NCBI GenBank assembly: GCA_039105265.1
Contig: JAPFFF010000001.1
Span: forward strand, 124,001-188,000
From: Tritrichomonas musculus
Taxonomy: Eukaryota; Parabasalia; Tritrichomonadida; Tritrichomonadidae
Length of the DNA stretch: 64,000 bases
Direction: 5' to 3'
The notes beneath the pieces were generated by a model. That model searched no databases. It worked only from the letters and a program-made list of their open reading frames with translations, and was not told the DNA's origin. Shown in pieces: positions 18,745-28,204 of this stretch. Position 1 is the first letter of the stretch. Each line of letters opens with the position of its first letter. The position numbers and the translations under genes are program-made.

Positions 18745-20861
18745 ATGCTTAGCGCTCAATTAATAAAACAATTTTTATCAGATATTGAATTGTTGCAAGA
18801 GCAACTAATGGAATTAAATGACGATAGTTTAGATTTAATAAAAGAAAATTTTTTCCAAATGATTTACAAAAATATAAAAGATGATATTGATGATAATTAT
18901 CGAAATATGTTTTTTAAGTCATTGGCCTTTCATTTAATAATTGCATCTAAAATGCGGCCTACAAAAATCAAGTTATTGGTTGATATTATCGTTTCAACCT
19001 TTTCCAGAGAAGAAATTGTGAATTCCAAGAAAATAGTTTTTTATAAAACAATAATATTGACAACAATTTTTAATTCAATCAAGAACAATTTAAATCTATC
19101 ATCGCAATGCACAATCGTTTGTCTGTTACATCATTTTGTTGTTAATGATTTTTTCAAAATGAGTCAGATTTTAACTTTATATAAAAATGAGAAAGTAACT
19201 CAAAATAAAGGGAAAAAAGCGATTTTTACTATATTTTTTTGCTGGTTTGCGCCATTGATAGAGAGAGAAGATAAAAAACTTTTTTGTGAAATGAATGAAA
19301 ACATATTTCATTTTCATGATGATATTAATTTTGGATATTCATTCAAGCTTTTCTTTGATAATATACATAAACTGAAAGCGAATGATTGGGATCTTTTTAA
19401 TCATTATATTAAAATAGAGCAGAATTTTGGTACAGTTAACGAAGCAATAAAAAATAATGATAATGATAATTATATACGTGAATTAAGTGCAAATCCAAAT
19501 TTTAAATTTAGTCTAACACCAGAAGAAGATATAAAAAACCGAAATGGATCTGATATGATTCCAAGTTCTATCATTGAGCCATCACTTTTTGAGCCGAGTT
19601 GGATTGTCCAAAATAGGCCAACATTTATTCAATTTGCTGCTTATTTTGGATCATTAAAATGCTTTAAATATATATTATTGTCAATGAAAATGCAAACTAG
19701 TAATACAACAAGTTTTTTAGAAGATATTGAAGATGAAAAGAAAAGAAATTTGATTATGTTTGCGATTGCAGGTGGTAATATCGAAATAGTAAGACTTTGT
19801 GAACAAAATGGAATTGATTTAGGTAACTCACTTTCAATTGCTACTGAATATTATCAGCATGATATTTTCATGTGGATTATTGAATCATATAAATTAGATG
19901 AAAAGCTAAATGAAAGTAATGTTAATGATGAATTATTTGATTCACAGAAACAACTAACTGATATTTTTTGTAGTGCTGCTTCATCTAATAATATTTACAT
20001 TATGAAATGGTGTATTAATGAGAAACACGTTGATATTAATCGCAAAAACGAAAATGGAATGAATCCTTTATTACTTGCTGCTGAGAATGGAAGTTATGAA
20101 TCTTTTCTTCTAATTCTTAATAATTGCCATAATGTTGATATTAACATAACCGATGATAAATATAATAAAAATGCTCTTCATTATGCATGTGAGCATAATC
20201 ATTCTGAAATAGTTGAATTATTGATGACTTTTAATGGAAAAAAAATTAATTGTGTTGCACCTGGTTTTAGAATGATGAATGCTTTTTGTTTGGCATGTAA
20301 AAATGGTTGTGTTTCATGCGTTAGAATTTTGTTACGCTATATTCCAGAAGATGATTTAGATATGTTACTCAATTCTCATGCAGAAATCTCTCTTGCTACT
20401 CCTCTTCATTTAGCTTGCTGGCATGGACATAAAGATATTGTCAATATTTTGATTCACGAAGAGAAGGTGGATATTATATCACTTATGGATGATAATAGGA
20501 CTCCACTCCACATTGCGGCAGAAAATAGACATTCTGAAATTGTATCATTATTAGTAAATAAAGAAAAGTTTTTAATAAATATGAAAGATAAAGGAGGATA
20601 TACTGCCCTTCATTTGGCTGCTTGTAATAATGATATAGAAACTGTTAATGTTTTGTTAAGTACTGGATTATGTAATGTTGAATTATATGAAAAAATTATT
20701 TTTAGTTATTTTCATAGAATTTCTTTAATATTTTTTTTTAAAAAAATGGAATTCCATTTAATTTAATTAATTTGACAGCTCGAAAATATGCTCAGCTATT
20801 TCATTATGATGAGATTGTAAGATTAATTGATGAATATTTACAAAAATCAAATGGTTGTTGA
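18745..20861 (+). CDS. Ankyrin-repeat protein with helical N-terminus, probable 3' frameshift
   Basis: The first frame gives 673 residues ending at 20766. Residues ~1-270 are a helical N-terminal region as in the large trichomonad DUF3447/ankyrin family. From ~290 on come ankyrin units; clear ones are NPLLLAAENGSYESFLLILN, ALHYACEHNHSEIVELLM, TPLHLACWHGHKDIVNILI, TPLHIAAENRHSEIVSLLV and TALHLAACNNDIETVNVLL. After that the frame turns into IFSYFHRISLIFFFKK, unlike the family. One base away, just past the T/A run at ~20731-20747, another frame reads GIPFNLINLTARKYAQLFHY and DEIVRLIDEYL and stops at 20861, which looks like the true end. So either a real recent frameshift or a homopolymer sequence error. 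Confidence 0.82.
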
Positions 20862-21045
20862 TTTGTTAGCAAAAATATATTATAAATAATTTGTTAAATG
20901 AATAGATTATGATGGAGAGGGGAAAAAAAAAATATAATGTTTTTTTAGAGTTTATATTAACAAAAAATGATTTGTACCAACTAATAATATATTTTAATTG
21001 ACGATGAAAATTAATGCGGTTTGTAATTTTGAATATTTTAATGAT

Positions 21046-23793
21046 CTATTTCGCAATAATATCACCTGTTGGTTTGTTTTTTAAAATTGGTGGTACAAGA
21101 TTGTTGAAAGCGTCCGCATCATCTTTATTTTTAATGTTAATGGGATATTTATCATTACGTGTACATGTCATTGATTCATTGTTAGTATAATTCTTAGATA
21201 TAATTTCGATTGACTGGTCAAAGTTATTAAATAAATTGTTTGTACTATAATATATGATATTTTCTTCATTTTGATCATTTTTTTTGGTTATAAAGTGATT
21301 GTCAATAAGCGATTTGAGTTGGGTATCGTTGGCCTCTCCAAATAAATCAACTTTTTCTAAACTGCTTCTAAAGAATGCATCAACTTTTCTTATGGATACA
21401 ACATTTCTATCTACAAGAGAATATAAAGTTTGGTAATTAAATTTAGAATTTTTTGAAGACTGTAACTTATTACTTACATGTTCTGTATGTCTTCTTTTTC
21501 TACGATTTGGTATGCTAGAAGATTTTAAGGCTTCCTGTAGTTGTCGTTTAATTATTATCAAATCTTTATTATAGTTTCTTGATGCTTTCTCTGTATCTAG
21601 AAAAGCAACAGGTGTAGGTTGAAAGAATTCTGACGAAATATCTTTTGGACAAACAAATTTAGGAACTCGGATTTGATGACTATTAGCTCTTTTATATTTT
21701 CTAGCATTTCTTTTTTCAAAGTATAATTGTTCATTTAATGGTAATAAAGATGAATAATGCTCAATAAAATTATTAAATGTATTAGCTTTATGATTTTGGC
21801 TATTTTCATTTTCTTCGTTTTCAATTGAATATAGAAAAACATTAGAAAGGTGAGAACTTGATCTTAAGCAAGGTGGAAATTGAACTGGAACCTGTGACAC
21901 CCAACTATCGTCTAAAGCTTGGTCTGCATTATATCTTTTTTTAACATTAACAGTGAGAAGTGATCTAATGAGATTTTTAGCTCCACTAGAAATATATTTA
22001 GGAACTGTATATTCTCCACGTTTAATTTGTTCAAACATTTGACTTTCATTTCGTTTAGTCCATGGAAGTTGGCCCGTAAGCATTTCAAATAGAATTACTC
22101 CGCAACTCCACATATCCGTTGTAAGACCACTATATGGTTGGCCACTTAAGCACTCTGGAGATGCATAGCAAGGGCTACCACAAGGGGTTTTAACAAGATC
22201 TTCAGAAAATACTTCATTATTGGGAAATGAAGCATTAATGGAATTCGAATTTGCTTCGTTTAATATATCTTTTGATTCAACGTTCATTGGTAGGAGTGGT
22301 GGTGGTGCTAAGAATGATCCTCTTTTTTTCGATGATTTGGGTTTTAAATCTGAAAGATTATTCGAAGATAGGTTTGTGGGTATATTGGAAAATATATTTG
22401 AAGGCATTTTCTTAGCAGAATTTGTCTTTGAATCAGAATCTATAATATTGGTTGAATTAGCATCTGAATTTTGGCTTATATTTATATTTGAGCTAGAGCA
22501 TGAAACTGGATTTGGTAATAAAGGAGGAGGGATTTGAAATGTATTCAATTTAGTGCTTGGTACCAATGGAGTTCCAGTTAAAAGAGGCATAGGTATTTCT
22601 GGAAAAAGCAACGATGATGATGGTTTTATTTTAGTCTGAAATGCAGGAGTTTGTATTAGAGGAGGTGGTATTGCTGCAAGAGGTGAAATTGGATTAGATT
22701 CAATTGGTTGTAGAGGTTGTAGCAAAGGTTGTGAGTTTGATGGTGAAATTAGTGGAGGAGGTATATTATAAGATTGTAATCCAGTTGCTTTGGTTTCCAT
22801 ATTCTGTTTATTTTGGATTTTGATATTATTAAGTTGAGAATCAATTTGAGAAGATTGGGTAGGAAGTGCATTTTGTCGAGAAGAAACCAAAGGCGAATTT
22901 AAGAAGACATTTGGAAAAGATGGTTTTGTGTCAAAAGAAGCTCTTCTTTGAAAGTTGTTATTTTCAGTCAAAGAAGACATATTCAATGGTGGTGGTATGT
23001 TTAAAGGTGGTGGAATGCTTAATGGTGGCGGCATTTCTTTGAGAGCATCATTAGCAGGTGGAGGGATATTAAAAGCTTCTGCAGACGAAAAAGAATGCAT
23101 TATTGAATTTTTTTTGATTTCTTGTTCTTTTTTTTGCTCTTTTTGTTTTTGGATTTCAGATTCCTTCAAAGGGGCTAAAAATTTTGATAAACCGAAGTCA
23201 CTAATTTTAATACGTCCAGTGGCATCAAGAAGTATATTTTCTAATTTTATATCTCTATGTGATACCCTCATATTGTGCAAGTATTGTATAGTTTCAAGAA
23301 TTTGTCGAAATATAGGCTTTGCTTCTTCTTCATTTAATCTTCCGTTCTCATGTCTAACAACAAATTGGAATAAGTTTCCATGAGGACAAAATTCAAGTAT
23401 AACATAGTAATTGTCATTATCACTAAATAGGTCAATAATTTGAACGACGCCAGGATGGTGCATTTGTTGCATTACTCGTATCTCTGTTTCAAAACGTTCT
23501 TCTACAATTTTGCTTGTTTTTAATTTTTTACGGGAAATAATTTTTGCAGCATAATATTTTTGATTTTGTGGTGTTTGAGCAGACTCAACTTTATTTGAAT
23601 TTGTTGATGTATTACTTTCGCTTTGATTATTCTGAGTTGGTAATTTTTGAGTGCTTGTCAGATCTTGTGTCTGTGAACTTTCATCGTTTGTTAATTGTTG
23701 TTCACCATCAAGATAACAAAGACGAACTATTGAGAATGCACCTTCTCCAATTATACTACTAAAGTGGTATGGCCCAATACCTCGCAAATTCAT
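21046..23793 (-). CDS. CAMK-like Ser/Thr protein kinase with a very large activation-segment insertion
   Basis: A 915-residue protein. The Gly loop GEGAFSIV is at ~16-23 and the catalytic Lys is K84 in YYAAKII, after ~50 extra Gln/Ser/Asn-rich residues between strands 2 and 3. HRD (179-181), the catalytic-loop N186 and DFG (199-201) are intact. Then ~320 residues of Pro/Ser/Asn-rich sequence intervene before CGSPCYASPECLSG (~535-548), the P+1 loop. The C-lobe follows (DMWSCGVILFEMLTGQLPW) and ends ~625. The rest, ~290 residues, is charged and unrecognised. The insert is full of PPPL motifs (IPPPLNIPPPLN), which are possible SH3/WW/EVH1 or profilin ligands. The motif set fits the CAMKL/AMPK-like group, and all key residues for catalysis are present. 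Confidence 0.87.
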   Translation of the reverse strand: MNLRGIGPYHFSSIIGEGAFSIVRLCYLDGEQQLTNDESSQTQDLTSTQKLPTQNNQSESNTSTNSNKVESAQTPQNQKYYAAKIISRKKLKTSKIVEERFETEIRVMQQMHHPGVVQIIDLFSDNDNYYVILEFCPHGNLFQFVVRHENGRLNEEEAKPIFRQILETIQYLHNMRVSHRDIKLENILLDATGRIKISDFGLSKFLAPLKESEIQKQKEQKKEQEIKKNSIMHSFSSAEAFNIPPPANDALKEMPPPLSIPPPLNIPPPLNMSSLTENNNFQRRASFDTKPSFPNVFLNSPLVSSRQNALPTQSSQIDSQLNNIKIQNKQNMETKATGLQSYNIPPPLISPSNSQPLLQPLQPIESNPISPLAAIPPPLIQTPAFQTKIKPSSSLLFPEIPMPLLTGTPLVPSTKLNTFQIPPPLLPNPVSCSSSNINISQNSDANSTNIIDSDSKTNSAKKMPSNIFSNIPTNLSSNNLSDLKPKSSKKRGSFLAPPPLLPMNVESKDILNEANSNSINASFPNNEVFSEDLVKTPCGSPCYASPECLSGQPYSGLTTDMWSCGVILFEMLTGQLPWTKRNESQMFEQIKRGEYTVPKYISSGAKNLIRSLLTVNVKKRYNADQALDDSWVSQVPVQFPPCLRSSSHLSNVFLYSIENEENENSQNHKANTFNNFIEHYSSLLPLNEQLYFEKRNARKYKRANSHQIRVPKFVCPKDISSEFFQPTPVAFLDTEKASRNYNKDLIIIKRQLQEALKSSSIPNRRKRRHTEHVSNKLQSSKNSKFNYQTLYSLVDRNVVSIRKVDAFFRSSLEKVDLFGEANDTQLKSLIDNHFITKKNDQNEENIIYYSTNNLFNNFDQSIEIISKNYTNNESMTCTRNDKYPINIKNKDDADAFNNLVPPILKNKPTGDIIAK

Positions 23794-24247
23794 TTTATAT
23801 AATATTTAATCAAAAATATTCAATTCAAATATTTCAAATTGTTATGAATTTTTTCTTATTGTTCATTCAAAATTAAAAAAAAACTGTTAAAAAAAATCTT
23901 CCATATCATTTAATTTATATACAGTTGGAAAAAAATACAAAAAATAAAGCATTCTTTATTAAAAAATACTTATATTTTTATAATATTCTGAAAATATTAA
24001 TTATATACTAATCATCAATCATTTAAAATTTTGAAAGATAAAAGAAAAAGAAAAATTGAATTGATTATTTTCATATTTTATCATTTAATAAATTTCATTT
24101 CTCCTTCTGTAATAAAAGGAATTTTTAATGACAACAATTTATTAGGGCAAGTAGAAAGGTGTGGAAACTTTTTTCTCTCTTACACTTTCATTTATAACTT
24201 TTATATTATATATAATTTCTCATAAAAATCAAAAACATAAAAAATAG
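23794..24247. other. Intergenic AT-rich DNA left of MITE copy
   Basis: No gene seen. It holds AGGTGTGGAAACTT at ~24154, a sequence that recurs near transposon ends in the right half of the window. Confidence 0.5.
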
Positions 24248-24707
24248 AATCGATATCAAAAACGTCACTTTTTTGCATCTGATACTTGATTATCAGTTTA
24301 AAAATCTAATATCGAGATTATCGATTATCAAGATATCAGATATGAAATGTGATATAAAAATAATTGTAAACTTGATATCAATTACCGAGATCTCGAGATC
24401 TCAAACAGATTTATCTTCTTTTATAATTGGTATTTGTGATTTTATAATATTTAAAAATAAATAATATAATGTATTGATGTTTATTTTAAGATTAAAATCA
24501 AAAAAATACCTTCTTTTTTATGAAATATTTGAGCATTAATTACGATCATATATTTATCAAAAAGTTTAATTGAAAATTCTGATATTAAAAGCTGAGAAAA
24601 AAAATTCTCGATCTCTGAAATCGATCTCGAGAATCTGTGTATATTTATGTATCGATATCAAAAAGTCAATCAATTATCGATCTCGAGAATCGGAGAATAA
24701 CAAGTCT
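24248..24707 (+). mobile_element. Truncated MITE, copy 1 of the AGACTTGTTATT family
   Basis: About 460 bases closely related, in opposite orientation, to 47295-47770. The right end is intact and ends in AATAACAAGTCT (24707). The left end lacks the first ~17 bases present in copy 2. The interior is rich in short palindromes such as GAGATCTCGAGATCTC-like runs and GATATC/ATCGAT words. No coding capacity. The family is defined by copy 2, which has a 10-bp target duplication; here the duplication cannot be seen because one end is lost. Confidence 0.75.
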
Positions 24708-26039
24708 AGATATAACTGTTAAAATCTTATTATTCAAAATTTATATACTTATATATTTGTTGTTTACATCCGTCTCTATTATTTATATTATTATTATTTA
24801 TTTATTAAGGTTCTCCTTTCAAATTCAAAAGATTAAATTCAATGAGATTTCACAAATAAAATATACATAAATATCGTTTTTAAAAATGAATTAAAATATG
24901 AAATTTATATAGATATATATTTCAAATGATTTAATAAAAATATTTTTATGGAATCTTATCGATTTTGTTTTTTTACAGATAGAAATCATAGAATTAAAAA
25001 ATCAGTAAAATTTTGAATGAAATAAGATTTAATCGTTGAGGCCATATTTTTTATTTTTTCACCAAAACTTTTTCCGAAAAAAGTTCTATTGAATTATTTA
25101 TTCTATGAGTTAAAGTGAGAGAAATAAAGGGGGGTCGATTCAAAAAATAGGGGGTCGATTCAAAAAATAATTAATTTCAAGGGAAAACGATAATAAAAAT
25201 TTATTTTGAGAAAAAAATATTTGAAAAAAATTTTTTTTCTTAAAATTATATTTTCTGAAAAAATATTCAATTTTTTCTTAACTTGATCGTCGACCTTAAC
25301 CATAATAATATATGTTTTTCTTGATGTGAATATTAATTTTCTTTATTATTTTAAAACAAATCAATATTTTAATAAGTTTTATGAATTATACCAAAAACGA
25401 TTGAGAAAAGTTGAATTTTTATATACAAAATTTTGTCGAAAAAAGTATAAATTTTCGATCTACAAAAAATGAAAATATTTATGATATTTTTATATTTTTT
25501 TCAATTGCATTAATTTTTTTTTTTTAACATTTTGCCACCGTCAAGTTTTAAGTTTTTTGAATATAGTATTGATAAAACAAAAAGCAAACATCAATTTGAT
25601 TTCTATCTTTAGTTATTTCCTTTTTAAAACTGAATGAAAATTTGAGTGAAAACGATTATATCAAAGTGAAACAATGATCGTTTAAAAAAAAATAGTAAAC
25701 GGGGAAAGGTCCCCCTTAAAAAATCTAAAAATTCTGAAAAGTATTCAAAAAGTAACGAATTGTTGGGAGAGGGTAGTAGATGCATTTAAATAAACAAAAA
25801 AATAATAAATTTTCAATAATTATATTGAAATATTTCGAAATCAAAAAAAATCAAAGAGACAATTCTTTTTTCTTAATATAAAACAAAAAATACTCAAATT
25901 TCATCCGACCAAATATAGGTGTCAAAAATACCCCCGGAAAATTGAGAGCACGATATGCAAAAAACGGGTATTTTTTCTATTCTTTTTAAAATGAATAGAA
26001 AAAAAAATTATTACAAAAGAAATAGTAAAGGACAAATAT
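24708..26039. other. Non-coding AT-rich region with small repeats
   Basis: 1.3 kb without a supportable gene. It holds a 20-bp unit in two tandem copies (GGGGTCGATTCAAAAAATA at 25131 and 25151) and a small hairpin GGGGAAAGGTCCCC at 25701-25714. G-rich words stand out against the AT background and may be transposon remnants, but I found no paired ends. Confidence 0.45.
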
Positions 26040-27917
26040 TTAAATGATGATTTTGGGTAGCCTTGGTTGTAATAGATCAGGCCTTGGTTTTTGAAATGCT
26101 CCTTGCTGAAACTTAGTTGGTGAATATTGGTAAGCTGAACCATGAAATGGTTGTGATGGTTTCTTTGCAATTTTATATTGTTTCTGTTTCATGTTATATT
26201 CATGAATCCTTCTAGCAGCTTGAAGGCGTGCTTCAATAAGTGATTGAGAAGGAACGGCTTTTGCTGCTACTGTTTTTTTCCAGGAAATTTGCTGTGATTG
26301 TTGCTGAGGTTGTGGCTGAAATATGTTTATCGATGGCTTTGAAATAATTATTGGTGGAGCATTTCGATTTGGTTGAGTTAACTGTTGCTGCTGTTGTTGT
26401 TGCTGTTGTTGTGGTTGTTGAAGTACATAAGCAGTGTGATTATAAGATGGTGGCTGAATTATAACTTTAGAATGTTGATTTTGAGAAGAAATGTTGGAAG
26501 AGTGCTTTTTTAATGCTTGATTATTTGGTTGAACATCTCTTTGAATCTGTTGTTTATCATTTGGAGGCTTATCATTTGTTATTTGTTTATTATTGCTTTG
26601 ATCTGTTTGTTCATTTGGAATAGAAACAATTTTTTCATTTTCTTCTTTGCCTGGTTTTGTTTCTTGTTGATTATCATGATGAGAATTTGGAGGAGGTGAG
26701 TGAATAGGCTTTTGATGCTGAATTTGAGCATCAGATTCAATGGTAAACATAACTTTTGGTTTTGGTTTAGTAATTGGCATTTGTACTTGTGCTTTATTTT
26801 CTGATTCATCAATTGTTTCATTATTATCATTGGAAACTGCTTCTTCTTTATTTATTAAAGAATTTGAAGGAGAAGGTGATGTTTCTATAGAATAAGGCAA
26901 TTTATATGCTTTTTGTTCAGTTAATATATATGCTAATGGAAAAGGGGGTAGAGATATATGATCTCTTTCTGCGTTCTTTGAAGCTTGGAGATAAAATTTT
27001 TCAAATTCTCTTATCTTATTAAAAGCTGGAAGTTCAAGAGCATCACAAGCTTCAATTCTGTTTGAAGGGTCATACACTAAAAGACCATGAAGTAATTCTA
27101 AAATTTCTTCTGAAGCGCGAGGTAATAATAAATGAAGATCTGTTGCACGTTGCTGTGGGAATGCAAAACTTATTTGATTATTAGGGTTCTTGCTAAACTG
27201 TGCTAAAATTTCTCGTGATGGTGAACCCAGTAATTTATGAATTCTAGTAATTTGATCAATTTCATGCTTACCTGGGAAAAGAGGTCTTGTGGTTAAAAGT
27301 TCGTAAAGCATACATCCAACAGCCCATTCATCTACTTCTTTTCCGTATGATCCAGAAGTTAATATACATTCTGGTGCTCGATACCATCTTGTTGAAACAT
27401 ATTCCGTATAAGGAGTAATATCTGAAGTAATAATTCCACGAGTTGAACCAAAGTCGCAAAGTTTGAGTTCTAAAGAATCACGATTTATCATACAATTTTC
27501 AGGTTTAATATCACGATGAAACATATTTTTTGAATGCATGAATGCTATTGATTTGAGAAGTTGGTAAATAAGGATTAGAACAGTTTTTTCATCAAATGGG
27601 CGTTTATGTTCAGATATAAACTCGTAAGTGTTGCAATCCATTAATTCAAAAGCCATTGCCACACTTCCTGTATTCGGAGCGTATATAAGGTCAACTAATC
27701 GAATAATATTTGGATGACCTTGTAAAGCTTTAAGTGAAAGAACTTCCGGTAAGCGATTGACTTCATCAATTGATCGATAACGTTTTTTTAATCGTTTTAC
27801 TGCGAGGTAATCATATTCTTTATTATTATTTCGACATTTGACTTTAAAAACTTCTGCAAATGAACCCTCACCAAGTTTTGCAACAACCTGATAATCAGGG
27901 CCAAAAGAAGTAGTCAT
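26040..27917 (-). CDS. MAK/RCK-type CMGC protein kinase
   Basis: A 625-residue protein. Kinase domain ~9-295: GEGSFAEV, catalytic K41 (LAVKRLKKRY), HRDIKPEN, DFGSTRG, then TEYVSTRWYRAPE, a TxY activation loop as in MAK/ICK/MOK kinases, with the CMGC features ECIL, DEWAVGCMLYELLT and RPLFPGKHEIDQ. In other flagellates this family regulates ciliary length and intraflagellar transport, so a flagellar role is likely by homology. The C-terminal ~330 residues are disordered: Pro/Asn/Gln-rich with an 11-Gln tract encoded near 26380-26415. The polyQ codons are mixed CAA/CAG, so it is not a pure trinucleotide run. It is divergent from nothing close; 28205 lies downstream of a poly-A tract. Confidence 0.9.
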   Translation of the reverse strand: MTTSFGPDYQVVAKLGEGSFAEVFKVKCRNNNKEYDYLAVKRLKKRYRSIDEVNRLPEVLSLKALQGHPNIIRLVDLIYAPNTGSVAMAFELMDCNTYEFISEHKRPFDEKTVLILIYQLLKSIAFMHSKNMFHRDIKPENCMINRDSLELKLCDFGSTRGIITSDITPYTEYVSTRWYRAPECILTSGSYGKEVDEWAVGCMLYELLTTRPLFPGKHEIDQITRIHKLLGSPSREILAQFSKNPNNQISFAFPQQRATDLHLLLPRASEEILELLHGLLVYDPSNRIEACDALELPAFNKIREFEKFYLQASKNAERDHISLPPFPLAYILTEQKAYKLPYSIETSPSPSNSLINKEEAVSNDNNETIDESENKAQVQMPITKPKPKVMFTIESDAQIQHQKPIHSPPPNSHHDNQQETKPGKEENEKIVSIPNEQTDQSNNKQITNDKPPNDKQQIQRDVQPNNQALKKHSSNISSQNQHSKVIIQPPSYNHTAYVLQQPQQQQQQQQQQLTQPNRNAPPIIISKPSINIFQPQPQQQSQQISWKKTVAAKAVPSQSLIEARLQAARRIHEYNMKQKQYKIAKKPSQPFHGSAYQYSPTKFQQGAFQKPRPDLLQPRLPKIII

Positions 27918-28007
27918 TTAAAATTTTAAAGCTTATGAAAAAAACTATAAAAGAATGTAAAAAAAAAAAAATATGAATTGTCACTTTTCAAAATTTTATA
28001 TTCGTTA

Positions 28008-28008
<1 letters not shown>

Positions 28009-28041
<33 letters not shown>
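28009..28041 (+). repeat. Poly-A tract of 33 bases
   Basis: An uninterrupted run of A between the MAK-type kinase and the giant surface-protein gene. It may be length-variable and prone to assembly error. Confidence 0.8.
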
Positions 28042-28046
<5 letters not shown>

Positions 28047-28204
28047 AAAAGTTTAAAATATTAAGTTTTTTAAATTAAACTTAAAATTAAATTGTTTTTA
28101 AAACGGGGGACTTTTTTTTGATTAAAAAAAAAATCAAACTAAATTGTTGAAAAATAAATTTTTCAATTAATATTTTTGTTTTTGTTGTGTTTTTTTTTTT
28201 TTTT

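Noticed and set aside
20690-20760. An intron at the 3' end of the ankyrin gene to explain the frame change
   Set aside because: No GTATGT-type 5' site and no ACTAAC-ACAG 3' element of trichomonad introns is present; a frame slip at the homopolymer is simpler.
22190-23190. The long kinase insert as an intron
   Set aside because: It is open in frame throughout, proline-coding, and lacks trichomonad splice signals at its edges.
24637-24870. Small open frame whose first ~25 residues recur at 47147-47365
   Set aside because: The similarity comes from the shared MITE end; it is not a protein family.
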